Below, piece by piece: positions 22,371-33,222 of a stretch of 64,000 nucleotides of DNA. Under the pieces are notes generated by a model. The model was not told where the DNA came from and ran no database searches. It saw nothing but the letters and a program-made list of their open reading frames with translations. The stretch comes from Hippopus hippopus (Eukaryota; Mollusca; Bivalvia; Cardiida; Cardiidae). Position 1 is the first letter of the stretch. Each line of letters opens with the position of its first letter. Made by a program: the position numbers and the translations under genes. The stretch spans positions 45,136,845-45,200,844 of the forward strand of contig OX328105.1 of NCBI GenBank assembly GCA_946811185.2, in the 5' to 3' direction.

Positions 22371-23160
22371 GGCTCACCTGAACACAACATGCTCAATATG
22401 AGCTTTCATGATCCTGCTGTGTCTGTCTTGCATTGTGTGTACATCAACAATAACTTTAAGGCCACATTTGCCATCCAATTCTCATGAAAATTGGTCAGCA
22501 TGTTTGTCTTGATAGTATCTCAGACAAAATTGAAATTGGGTCATATGGGGTTAGATAGAAGGTCTAAAGTCCAAAACTTAGAAAAACCTTGTGCGCACTC
22601 TAGAGGCCAAATTTTCAGTCCAATACTAATTAAAAATTAAAATAGGTTTTGATAATACCTCTGACAGTTTAGAAAACCACATCTAGGAAAAAGGTAGGTC
22701 ACTTGGACAGATCTTAGGAAAACCATGTATACACTCATGAGGCCACATTTTCTGTCAGATACTCATAAACTTGATCATAATGTTTGTCTTGATGATATCT
22801 TAGACAAGTTTGAAATTAGGTCATGTTGGGTCAAAAAGTATGTGTGGTAGTTCACTGGGACAACTCTTAAAAAAGATATTTGCACTCATTTTCAGTCCAA
22901 AACTTACGAAATTTGGTCAGAATGTTCGTCTCGATAATATCTTGAATAGGTTCAAAATGGAGCAAGTTGGGGCCCTATGTAAGTCACCAGGACAAATCTT
23001 AGCCAAACTTTGTGTGCACCATAGAGGCCTAATTTTTCAGCCTGATACTTATGAAAATTGGTCAAAACATGTAGGTGTTTCTCATCTTCCCAACCAGGAT
23101 CTCTTCAATTTTATAAATCTTAGATGACTTTACTCAGATGAGCCAATAGCCCTGTTGTTT
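22371..23160 (+). mobile_element. Helentron-like element, diverged
   Basis: The 5' hairpin is GGCTCACCTGAACACAACAT with GCTCAATATGAGC. About five old monomers follow. The 3' end is CTCAGATGAGCCAATAGCCC, TGTTGTTT. Confidence 0.65.
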
Positions 23161-23254
23161 GTAACATTGTGGCAAAAGTAAAAGTTAAGCAAACCATGTG
23201 ATTTTGCCTGGCCTATTAGCAGTATGGTTTGATGTTGTGCTTTTGTATTCAACT

Positions 23255-23546
23255 TTAATTGAATGATTAAGCTAGACTTACCTTCATAGAAGTAAGGCGA
23301 AGGTTGATCATAATTTCATCCGACACAAAACTCCCTTTGGGCTCACACAGATTATGACGCAGCGTCAGCAATCCAGGTGGTCATATTTTAGAGTACTTAT
23401 GGCGCAGTAGTTGCATAATTTTGTAAGGAATCGTTGGAAGGGTGGCTGAGGGTGTGCGAGTGAGCCCTAAGGGAGTTTTGTGTCGGATGAAATTATGATC
23501 AACCTTCGCCTTACTTCTACGAAGGCAAGTCTAGCTTAATCATTCA
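23255..23546. mobile_element. Foldback MITE with about 95-bp arms
   Basis: The left arm AATTGAATGATTAAGCTAGA ... CTCCCTTTGGGCTCAC is matched in reverse on the right by GTGAGCCCTAAGGGAG ... TAGCTTAATCATTCAATT. About 100 bp of non-palindromic DNA separates the arms. The left inner part (ATTATGACGCAGCGTCAGCA and ATCCAGGTGGTCATA) also matches, in reverse, the far end of the next element at 29163-29199. The two elements are therefore related. Confidence 0.75.
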
Positions 23547-23588
23547 ATTTCATCCAACACATAAACTCCCTTATGGGCCCCACAGATT

Positions 23589-26080
23589 CTTTAGAGTTGA
23601 TTGCTTACAAAACGGGCTAGCAAAGCATAGAGAGAGGTGCTGACTTTCATTAACAGCAATTTCGGAATTCTGTTATTCCAAAGGGAATTTGCTTGTCATA
23701 TCCGCACTGCTGTGAAGTGTGGCATGAAGCAGGCATGTGAATATTAATGGGGTCAGCTGATAATATGAGTTCTTTCAAACGCCCTCCCTCACAGTGAATT
23801 TGTAACAAGGACGCCGATCTTCTATGCGCAATATGCAGCTTGGAATTTTCGCAATTTTCATAAGTATTTTATTACCATTTACAAGTATTTGTACTTTCCA
23901 TACGTTCTTTATTGTAACAATAATAGATTTATCCTTTCCTCATACCATTGTACGGTCGGGCATCTATAGCACACGTCCATATTGCAGTGAACTAGCCCGA
24001 GAAAGAGTTTCTTCATTGCACACATCTTACAATACCGGCTGGTAATTTTGTTTCATGTATGATAATGTTCTCGTTTAGCCATGTGCTAATTAGCCTGATA
24101 TTCAACCATTGTTTGTGCATGAATTTTAGTAATGGCCGTTTTGTTTATTTTTTTTTAAACCAACAAATAATCCATGATGAAGTTAATAACATGTTTCTCC
24201 TAGACTTCTATTGGGCGAATTGGTGTGAGGATTTTCAGATGTTCTCCCCCAATTTCCAACGGAATTCGTGGAAATGAATTGAATGGAGTGAATATATAAT
24301 ACATTTTACTACACCATATGAATAGAAATGCCTCACAAGCAGCTGCTTCTGGTTCAGAATATCTAGAACCATATAAAAGAAGTTTGGTATTCAAACCTGA
24401 TGCAACCAATTCTGTATTCATGTCTGGCTGTCATTACTTTTGTGATGCATAAAAAACATTTGCATCTAATAGTTCTTCTAGAACATTATTTCCTCTCCTA
24501 CATAGAGTTTTTCTGCCCGTTTATTTCTCACTTAGGCTTTAAATACGATATTCCGATATGTGTATATGCCGTTCAAAGCACCGAATCATAGTGTCTCTTC
24601 CCACCATGATTATTCATTCATAAACAACTTGTTGTATTGTGCATATGTAGTCGTATGTAGACTTTTCTCATGTTCCTAATGAAGGCGTGATCCTAGATTT
24701 CAAGAACTTCTCATATGTTCATTCTTTTGAATTTTGATGTTCCTTTGATCTAAATCGCTTTTGTTCCATTATCATTAAATCACATGCCCCATACAGTGCA
24801 GTAGCTGTATGGATCATAATGCAAGTATGTGTTGGATTTAGCGTTACGTTCAAGATCATAAATGGTATGTACTTTGTTGTCAAGTCAACATTCAGATTGT
24901 CCTCTAGGACAGGAGGTACGTTCAATTAACTGTCAGAAATACTATGATATGGCCATAATCAGTATGTTTCCCTCCTGTGGCTTAAAACAGTGTTGCATAC
25001 CGCACATCGGGTTAATCAACGAGTAATTTTCTAGATCTACAGAAACATACTGTTCTCCGTATGTTGAAGGCGCAAAGCTGTAATATCCCCGCATGTTTCT
25101 TCATTTCTTAATAGTCGTGGATTCTTAGCTATGAACAGACATTGAACCATCATCTTACCTGGTAAGAGCTCAGGTTTTTTGTTACACATAAATTACCACT
25201 GAATGCACTGCTCTTTTTACATTACGTAAGCAAGTATGAGAGCTATTACCGACGGAATTCACGCTTGCGTGACCGAGTGACCCTAGATAAGCGAGTTCAT
25301 ACAAGTTTCAGTAGTTCAGATTTCAAGACTACAGGAGGAGCCCATAATTAATGCCGTTTAATTAGTATTTATGTCCTCTGAAATGGTTCTGAAATATTTA
25401 CAAACCGGTCCTCATATCTTGATTGAGTAATAAATAATCACCTGAAAGGTCAACAGATGTTAACCAGCAAATCTTCTTCATTACAGTGAGTGCTGACTGC
25501 AGCGATTTTGTTTTGAAATGACTTTCGTCAAAATAAGCGAGTTAAAGAATTTCAGATGTCAAATAAGTCTTATTCTACCTTCCATAATTCACTGAGCTGA
25601 AATATTTGATATGCATGCATTGTTGGTATCTATGTCGTTAAGGATTCATTTTTCTCATGTAACGATGAGGCCGTTTCACCACCCTGGAATTTCCAAGTAT
25701 AGCCTATTTCGAACTTATATTTGATACTCGGACTTAATCCATATTTATTCCCGGTTTCCCTCTTATTGTTGTATTGAAGGTTGTAGTTGTTCCAGCGTGG
25801 AGTGTGTAGGGAAAAGGAGGCTGACCCTGGTTCCTATTGTAGTAATAGTGGTCGTTGTTTTTCCCTCCTCCCCTTTTCGCTATAAAAGTCTTTTTTTTTT
25901 TCTAAGTGAGCAAAGCCTTTGTTTATCTGAGACAATTTATCTCAGGCAGTATTTCTAAAAGAGAAATATTGAATTAAGAGACATGTACATGGGAAACAGA
26001 TATTTCTGCACATTTCCTCAACTCATTGGATTGTACGACTCTCTATTGAAATGCAAGATGTTGTCGAGAGGTTATCTTAT

Positions 26081-26126
<46 letters not shown>

Positions 26127-27050
26127 TTATGGATGTTTCCATGTTGGCAAATTTGCCGTCTACTCTCGACACTTGTCAATTTTGACACTCTTTTGTCGTT
26201 TACATTTAGATTAAAGTGCGTTTAATTTATCCCGCTTTACTTTACCCTTCGGAACAGTGCTACTCTCTGTAGCTAGATCCATCTATACATTTCTTTTGTC
26301 AAAGTCGAAACTGTTGTTTGAAAAGTCATAAATGTTCAGCCATTTGTTTTCGAGTTTTCCCATATTAAGCCTCTCCATATTTCGTCTCGAGGAAGTGTAG
26401 ATCTTGTATCTCCATGGTCAGAATTACTGCTAAGATCATGACCATGTAAGAAGGTCATTAATTTCCCTTGGTCGCTTTATCCAACATTTTCCAGGTATTG
26501 TCTGTGATACTTTCACAGATAAGATACCTTTCTTCATGTTAATTATAGGATAGTTTAATGTCTGTTGTGATTTTGACACATTCCGTGTCTTGTTCTCATT
26601 GACTGAACTGACCGCTGAGTTACCCATTTGTGCAATTTTCTAGCAGATTTGAGTTGAACGGAGATATACCGGTAATATATTGCCGGTCAATCAACTCTTG
26701 CCGTCTTGCATTATGCATATGTATTCCTTGCAAGATTAAGGATTCTTCGGATTTTATGATATGGCTGTCAAATTTTTCTAAAATTGTAGATTTCGCACTT
26801 TGACATATAGATTTCTCCCGGTGAGAACTCTAAGACAACATTTACCGTGAACTTCGACAACTTAACTTTACGACAGCTTTCAACAATTTTCTGTTGATCG
26901 CATTATTTACAATTCATATCTTCCTGCTGTATTCCTATTTTCCCTTGACGTAAATCCGTCATATATAGGTGCCATATAACAGTGAAAACGTGGTATCCAT
27001 GTACACATATGTGTAATTGTGCACCTAAGGGGTATCTTTTTATTGTTGTG
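23589..27050. other. Interior of the 5.7-kb element, no gene seen
   Basis: This is AT-rich sequence with no RNA gene or recognisable domain. A 73-codon frame at 23824-24045 starts with a hydrophobic stretch (LGIFAIFISILLPF) but has no supporting context. Confidence 0.5.
26086..26124 (+). repeat. (GT)n microsatellite, about 19 units
   Basis: This is an uninterrupted TG dinucleotide run. It is likely length-polymorphic. Confidence 0.95.
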
Positions 27051-27054
27051 CTTT

Positions 27055-28960
27055 TGAAACGATGTAAATGCATCATCAATAGAAACATTGATATAGAAAC
27101 GAATTTTGCTTAAACGACGTAATTGGATCCTTAATATAACTTCAATGATATGGAAGCAATTTCACTCAAAAGTACAATGTAAGTGCATCGTTAATAGACC
27201 TTTGATATAGAAGATATTTTTGCTTGAATGATGTAAGTGCATCGTTAATAGACCTTTGATATGGGAGACATTTTTTCTTGAATGATGTAAGTGCATCATT
27301 AATAGACGTTTGATACAGAAGATACTTTTGCTTGCACGATGTAAATGCATCGTTAATAGAACTTTGATATTGAAGCAATTTTTGCTTGTACGATATAAAT
27401 CCATCATAACTATATTTTGAATATTCAAGCAATTTTTGCTTGAACGATGTAAATCCATCCTTCATAGAACTGTGATATAGAAGCAATTTTGCTTGAACAA
27501 CGTAAATCATCGTCAATAGGACTTGGTTATAGAAGCAACGTTGGTTTGAACGGTGTAAATTTACCTTCAATTAATACATCTTAAATATAGAAACAAAGTT
27601 TGATCGAACATCGTAAATCCATCCTAAATAAAACTTTGAAATAAAAACGATGCTTGCTTGAACGATGTAAATCCATCGTAAAAAGAACTTTAATGTAGAA
27701 GCATCTCTGGCTTGAAAGAATCCATCCTTGATAATCTTTTGAACATAGATCCATCTTATATAAATCTCATGATACAGAAACTTTTGTTTGAACGATGTAA
27801 AGTAATCGTAAATGCTAGAACGGCGTGAATCTGTTCAAGATTGATAATTCTTTGCCATGAAACGTGCATTAAGACAACTTTTGCTAGACGACTTGAATTC
27901 GTCATTTTTAACTATTTGATAGAGAGCTAATTTTTGCCAGAAAGTTGGAAATACCATCATTAGTTTATCTTTGATATAGAATTAACTGTTGCTTTAACGA
28001 CGTAAATCCATCCTTAATAAATCTTTGATATCAAAGTAACTTTTGTTTGAAAGATGTGAAATTGATTAGCATTGATAAATCTTTGATGTAAATCTAGAAG
28101 CAGTTTTTAGCTCCACTGGCCGAAGGCCAGCGAGCTATTGTCATGGCGTTGTGTCCGTCGTGCGTGCGTGCGTGCGTGCGTGCGTCCGTCCGTCCGTTCG
28201 TTCGTTCGTCCGTGCGTGCATCCGTAAACTTTTTCTTTAAAAAACTTCTCCTCAGAAACTATTGACTGGATTTTTACCAAATTTCACAGGAATGTTCCTT
28301 TGGTGATCCTCTTTCAAATTCCTTCAAATAATTGTGTTCCATGAAGAATTCTGGTTGCCATGGCAACCAAAGTAAAAAACCTTTAAAAATCTTCTCCTCC
28401 CAAACCGCTATTTGGATAGCATTATTATTTTGCAGGAATGTTCCTTAGATACAGGTTTACAGAATTCCTTAAAAAAAAAAAGATCTGTCAAAAAACATGG
28501 CTTTTATGGGAGACTCATTTTCCTTTTATGGTATAAAGTAAAATCTTTGAAAAATTTCTTATCTAAAACTATTCATTGGATTTCATTGTTGTTTTGCAGG
28601 TAAGTTCCTATGGTGGTTGTCTACCAAATTGTTTCTTCAGTGAGCTAAAATGCAGGATTGAATGATAATTGTTAAAAACTTCCTTTCGCCATTATAGAAA
28701 TATCAGGCCTGTGGAGCGATACAGGCGCTCAAGCGCCTCTAGTTACCTGTAAAGACGTAAATCAGACCTTAATTAATCTTTGGTATAGAAGCAACTTTTG
28801 CTTGAACGACATAAATCCATCGTTAATAGAACTAAATATACGGTAATGTCAATCTTGCATGAGCGCTTGAGCGACGTAATTTCATCTTTTGTTATAGAAA
28901 CAACTTCTGCTTGGGTGATGTAATGCCATCGTTCGTATGTGCATTTAAACTGCCATTCTT
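27055..28960 (-). repeat. Approximately 54-bp tandem array, interrupted
   Basis: At least a dozen units follow the pattern GATGTAAATCCATCGTTAAT, AGAACTTTGATATAGAAGCA, ATTTTTGCTTGAAC. They are clearest from 27180 to 27700 and then decay. A small Helentron (28109-28744) interrupts the array, and units resume at 28750-28960. Because 54 is a multiple of three, minus-strand frames of 98 and 134 codons stay open. They look like repeat artefacts. Confidence 0.8.
28109..28744 (+). mobile_element. Small Helentron-like element with simple-sequence head
   Basis: The 5' hairpin is AGCTCCACTGGCCGAAGGCC with AGCGAGCT. A (GTGC)n/(GTCC)n/(GTTC)n run follows at 28157-28222. About two and a half 155-bp monomers contain TTGCCATGGCAACCAAAGTA and GGAATGTTCCTTTGG. 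The end is CTGTGGAGCGATACAGGCGC, with hairpin GGCGCTCAAGCGCC and CTCTAGTT. Confidence 0.8.
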
Positions 28961-29316
28961 TACGTTGTAATTACAAATATTCTTACGATATTTTCCTTGT
29001 AAGGAAATGTTGTTGTTTTTTAATGGACTCACCGCTTCCGATTCTATTCCTCAAAGTACTCCTTAACTCTTTGTTTTGAAATGTGAATTATTTTCAAATC
29101 ATGTATAATTAAAACTGATAATCATTTTCTATGAAATATGTCCGTTCCCTGGTCGCTATTGCCTCGTTATGACCACCTGGATTGCTGACGCTGCGTCATA
29201 ATCTGTGGGGCCCATAAGGGAGTTTATGTGTTGGATGAAATATGTGATAATTATCACTGTTTTACATGGATATGTTCTTAGCCATCTGTTTCAAGTTTGT
29301 GTCAAATGGTAGACAA

Positions 29317-29455
29317 TTAACTCTATACCAAATTACAAAATCTTAGACCAGTCCAAATTGAAAGCATTTACATGTTACTGGCATTTTCTCCCACAATGTC
29401 TTCAGAAACCTTTTTCAGGGTCGTTAACACTTGGGATTATGTGATTAAGAGTAAA
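29317..29455 (-). repeat. MITE-A, shortened copy
   Basis: The left end is TTAACTCTATACCAAATTAC and the right end is GGGATTATGTGATTAAGAGT. It is joined head to tail with the next copy. Confidence 0.7.
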
Positions 29456-29686
29456 CTCCTTCACAAACAACACACTTTAGACTCTTTGAAATTGAAGGCA
29501 TCTGCTTGCAACAAAATTCAAAATTGGTACAAATAAGCAGAAGTTTATCAACAGAGTAGAAAACATTGAGGGGGAAAGAAGAAAATGCTGGTTTGCAGCG
29601 TTGTCTTCTTTTCCCTAAAATGTCTTCAAAAGCTTCTTTCTCAAGGGTCATGAAAAGACATATTGTTTGATAAGTGATAAAGGATT
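29450..29686 (-). repeat. MITE-A copy ending next to exon 3
   Basis: The palindrome is GAAAATGCTGGTTTGCAGCG. The right end is TATTGTTTGATAAGTGATAA. It stops about ten bases before the exon 3 acceptor AG, so the branch-point region of that intron probably lies in MITE sequence. Confidence 0.7.
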
Positions 29687-29696
29687 TTTTTTTCAG

Positions 29697-29855
29697 TAAA
29701 CAGGTCCACAGTCTACGCCCAAAAAGGACAGGATGTGGATTTAGGGCAACTCCATGGCCAGTATGATTCGCCACTAAAGTGTATTTTCACGTTGCGGGAT
29801 GACTGGGATGACCGCTACCGGCAGACAGGGTGTAACCTGGTTATACAGAAAACAG
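29697..29855 (+). CDS. Candidate internal exon: start of a second extracellular module
   Basis: The acceptor is GATTTTTTTTTCAG and the donor is CAG|GTATAT. The exon is 159 bp, phase 1-1, and open only in this frame. It encodes NRSTVYAQKGQDVDLGQL then HGQYDSPLKCIFTLRDDW then DDRYRQTGCNLVIQKT, with one sequon (NRS) and two cysteines. The opening 'N-x-S ... xxQ-G-Q-x-V-x-L ... C' resembles the opening of the 20670 exon, suggesting paralogous Ig-like modules. At 53 residues it would be half a domain, so at least one more exon should follow. Joined to the previous exon the junction codon would be TTA (Leu). Skipped exons cannot be excluded. Confidence 0.55.
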
Positions 29856-30379
29856 GTATATGCATGTTTTTTTCTCCTATATTTTTTTTCTGTATCATCA
29901 TGAAACAAGTTTGAAGAATGTTCACTAATAATTCTTGCCTCCAAAATGTTGGTCCCTGCTGATCATGGGATTCAAATCAAGAACCTCCTATGCAAGAGGC
30001 TGTGTGTAGAGATGTATAAATTTCCATGCTGGACTTGTTAAATTTCTGAGCACCAAATAAAACCAACACATTAGAAATCTGTAAATGAAACTTCAAGGTG
30101 GATTTTGTCTCGAATGTCTCAGTAAAACAGACAGTATAGATTAAAGATCAGGCTGCACAATTTGTGCAGTCTGATCTTGATCTATGCTGGCTGCAAAAGC
30201 AACTGTGCTTGTAAAAGCTGCTTTCAGGGTTAAAAATAGTTACTTGGCAAGTAGAGATTTAGATTTCACTTGCCCTTTAGACAGTTGCATCAAAAACAAC
30301 AAAGGTAAAATAATGGGCAGAACTATAGCAAATGAATAATTAAATTAAAAATTCTCTTTTATCCTGTTTCATATATATT
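29856..30379. other. Unassigned, with a MITE-B-like hairpin at 30135-30232
   Basis: The only structure is a hairpin repeat: AGATCAGGCTGCACAATTTG and GTGCAGTCTGATCTTGATCT, ending TTTCAGGGTTAA. Confidence 0.5.
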
Positions 30380-30649
30380 TGAGCCATGCTCTGTGAAAAG
30401 GGTGCTTCATGCAACAGGTAAAAAGTATTGACCCAGATCAGGCTGTGCAGTCGGCCCTGGCTGACCTTGACTGAAACTTTTTGCTATCGGTCAACTTTCT
30501 GCTTGTCAAAGGACCAGTCCATCTCATGAATCAGTCAGTTGTCAGACACTGATAAAGTGGACTTTATGGATCCATTTATTTGATGTCTTGCTTGGTACAA
30601 TGCATTATGGAGATGCAGTTAAGCCCTTTTGTGCCAGAGCATGACTCAT
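30380..30649 (+). repeat. MITE-C copy
   Basis: The left end TGAGCCATGCTCTGTGAAAA is matched in reverse by GCCAGAGCATGACTCA. Inside is the pair CAGGCTGTGCAG / CCTGGCTGACC and the word CTTTTTGCTATCGGTCAACT. It is about 270 bp with no coding. Other copies are at 36808 (eroded), 43467 and 61325. Confidence 0.75.
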
Positions 30650-30774
30650 TCCTAAATTTTGTGTTTGAGCATTGTAAGGATAGATGAAATTTAAGTACTG
30701 ATATAACTTGTCTTTTCTTTTAAATACGTTAACTTGTGCTATAGTCTAGACATGTCAAACATTTCTTTACTCTT

Positions 30775-31013
30775 AACTCTTTTCCAGGCAATTTCCAGTC
30801 TTAATTAGCCAGAGGAAGGAGGCTTTCGAAAATATTGTGGGAACAGGAAAAAATGCTGGTGACCAGCATTGTTACCAGGATTTTCTCCTTTTTTCCACAA
30901 TGTTTTCTAACCTTTCAAAGACAAACTCCATCATCTGAGCCATACTGAAATTGTTGTCTGCTAATGGTTTCTATTTACAACAGTCCAAAATGTTGTTGTG
31001 TGGTAAAGAGATA
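30775..31013 (+). repeat. MITE-A copy
   Basis: Both ends are present (TTAACTCTTTTCCAGGCAAT and TTGTGTGGTAAAGAGATAA). The central palindrome carries an extra GTGACCAGCATTGTTACCAG step. Confidence 0.8.
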
Positions 31014-31822
31014 ATGCTGAATAAGCCCAAAGGCAAATAACACCCTAGTGCTGTGTTGTGCGGGTTTCCAGGATTTTCTCCTATACCACAGTGCTTCCAA
31101 AAGCCTTAAAAAGTTTTAAGACTTGTGACTGTTTGGTAAAGAGTTAAATTTTGAATGAATTCATTCATTTTGAATGAATATGCTCTGTCTCGGTGAAGGT
31201 ATTTAAACAAATCTGCCTTACGGAATTTTCTCCCAAAAAAAAATACACTACCAATGTAGTTGCGTGTTTGTGTGTATGTTTTCTCTCTTAGAAAAATTGT
31301 ATATATAAGATTAACAAATATATATATATATATATATTTATGAATATATTATTAGATTAATTTAAGTACTAACAGTAAGTAAGTAACAGTAAATCATTAT
31401 TCCAAAATCTATATTCAAAATGTATAACACTGGGTTAATAAACTGTTATGCTGATCATTTAATTTCTCTTTTGCATGTGATACTGGTATTTCCCCATTCG
31501 TTAGGCCAAAACAAAATACATGTATATGTGTGGTTCTGGATACATGCTTTTGAAAATTAGGGTCGATAGGGCGGAAATTAATTTTTTTTTTTAATTGTTT
31601 TTCTTCCAAACACGCTCTGAGGATCAATAATACAGGTTAAATGACAGAATTTTCTGAGTTTTAAGAGGAGGACGATAACATTAAAGAGTGATAAAATATT
31701 AAAAATGATCAGCAGTGAAAACAACGTTTAGGGTCGTGCGTAAAAGTTAGACACGGTGGGGTAACCAAAAGCACATATATATTTTGTTTCGGCCTTATGA
31801 AGCATGTGCATCTGTTTTATTT
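31014..31822. other. Unassigned AT-rich sequence with (TA)n at 31316-31337
   Basis: No gene or known element is present. An 11-unit TA microsatellite was found, and nothing else. Confidence 0.5.
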
Positions 31823-32034
31823 TTAACCTTTAAGTTGCTGAAAAAACCTTGTTAAACACTTTCAGTCTAGAAATAAGACCTAAATAATTGCAGTTTTGGG
31901 GTTGCTGTTGTCCAAAATGTCTCTGCAAAGCTTACATTGTAGATCAAAGATCCTACTGCATGTTTGTGCAGTCTGATCTTGATCTACACTGGCCAAAAAT
32001 GCAATATAGTTAAGAAAGGCGCTATAAGGGTTAA
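31823..32034. repeat. MITE-B copy
   Basis: It is bounded by TTAACCTTTAAG and GCGCTATAAGGGTTAA. It contains the GTGCAGTCTGATCTTGATCT hairpin arm. Its final TTAA is also the first TTAA of the next MITE-A. Confidence 0.65.
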
Positions 32035-32475
32035 CTCTGTACCAAAACAAGTCATTGGCCCAAAAGAAGAAGGCCTTTGAAAATATTGTTGGAAAAGGAG
32101 AAAACGCTGGTAACATGTATTTTCTCTTTTTCCCACAATGTCTTTCATAGAATCAGTGACAGAAATATTTGTTTAAATTGTTGCCAACTTCATTTAACTT
32201 GACCCAGGTCAACATCATTTACATAAATTAAAATTCTATTTCTATCTCTGTATGGCATGGGGCTGCCTTCGTCATATGTCCCAAATTGTCACGGAAATAT
32301 TTCATACAGTACTTTGTATATAAATACCTTCCTGTGTATATAATTTTATAACTTCCCAAATAATAGTCAAAAGGTAAGGTTCAGGTTAAATGAAGTAGGC
32401 CATACATTGATTTTATTGTCTGCAAATGCTTTCAATTTGGTCAAGTCTAAAAATTAATGTTACTTGTTCTGGTAA
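32031..32475 (+). repeat. MITE-A split by MITE-D
   Basis: The left part 32031-32187 contains GGAGAAAACGCTGGTAACAT. The right part 32401-32475 contains GTCTGCAAATGCTTTCAATT. The 213-bp insert between them is a MITE-D. Confidence 0.7.
32188..32400. repeat. MITE-D copy
   Basis: The left end is AACTTCATTTAACTTGACCC and the right end is AGGTTCAGGTTAAATGAAGT, inverted. The inner ATCATTTACATAAATTAAAA is shared with the copy at 43766-44020. Confidence 0.75.
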
Positions 32476-32569
32476 AGAAATGCCTGTGTTGAATGAACTT
32501 TCTTATAGATAAAGGGACCTATCCTTATGTTATCTCTTGGAAAATCAGAGTTTCCTACAGGGATTGATA

Positions 32570-32950
32570 ACCTTTTGAGAAGAAGGCTATAGAAAATATT
32601 GTTGGAAAGGAGAAAATGATCAACAGTATTTTCTTCTTTTCCCATAATGCTTTCTTTCCTTTAACCCTTTCAGCGCCATAGGTGACCACAGAGGCTTTTG
32701 CAGACAGCACAGAACGTGCAGTCTGATCTTTGATCAATGCCTTCCGCTTATTTTGTCAAGAATACGAGGTAAATGGATGGTATTATAAGATGCCTAAAGA
32801 GGCCAGTTTTTTTATATTTGGCGCTGAAAGAGTTAAAAGATAATTCTCATAATCTGAGCCATACTTAATTGGAAGCATGCAAATGCTCTCGGTCTGGGAA
32901 AATTTTTTTCATGGTGATTGTTAAACAGTGGGTTCCTTGGTAAAGGTTTG
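32570..32950 (+). repeat. MITE-A split by another TTAA-ended MITE
   Basis: The outer parts (GAGAAGAAGGCTATAGAAAA through CCCATAATGCTTTCTTTCC, and ATAATTCTCATAATCTGAGC) belong to MITE-A. The insert at 32661-32836 is bounded by TTAACCCTTTCAGCGCCATA and TTTGGCGCTGAAAGAGTTAA, and also contains GTGCAGTCTGATCTTTGATC. Confidence 0.7.
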
Positions 32951-32999
32951 ATGGTCAGTTAGAGAAACATCACAATGATTTGACTCTGATTTAGTCAAC

Positions 33000-33222
33000 A
33001 ACCCTTCACTACACAATTGCGAGTTTTATCGACCCTAATGGATAAGGCTTTTGAAAAAAAAAATTGGGTGGAGAAAATGGTAGTAATCCGTATTTTCTCC
33101 TTTTCTCCTTTTTGCTCAAAGTTTTCTTCTCTTCACAGATAATTTGAATCAAATTTGATTTGTCGTCTGCAAATGCTTTCAATTTTGACCAGTCAAAATT
33201 TTGTCATCTGGGAAAGAGTTAA
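33000..33222 (+). repeat. MITE-A copy
   Basis: The ends are CAACCCTTCACTACACAATT and TCATCTGGGAAAGAGTTAA. The palindrome arm TTTTCTCC is repeated three times. Confidence 0.75.

Larger units (their letters stand above)
23547..29241. mobile_element. 5.7-kb element with perfect 42-bp terminal inverted repeats
   Basis: Bases 23547-23588 and 29200-29241 are exact reverse complements over 42 bp (left starts ATTTCATCCAACACATAAAC, inner end GGCCCCACAGATT). The interior has no open frame above 134 codons and none resembling a transposase. Few of the repeats that fill the rest of the window occur in it, apart from one small Helentron. It holds a GT microsatellite and a 54-bp satellite array. It may be a large non-autonomous foldback element, or a segment captured between two related MITEs. 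No clear target duplication was identified. Confidence 0.65.

Noticed and set aside
23824..24045. Small secreted peptide gene (LGIFAIFISILLPF start)
   Set aside because: A hydrophobic start is common by chance in T-rich DNA. No splice or conservation evidence.
27162..27570. 98- and 134-codon overlapping minus-strand frames
   Set aside because: Both frames are open because the satellite unit is 54 bp. Two overlapping frames cannot both be genes.
27055..28100. CRISPR-like array
   Set aside because: Units are contiguous and diverged without unique spacers, and the window is eukaryotic.
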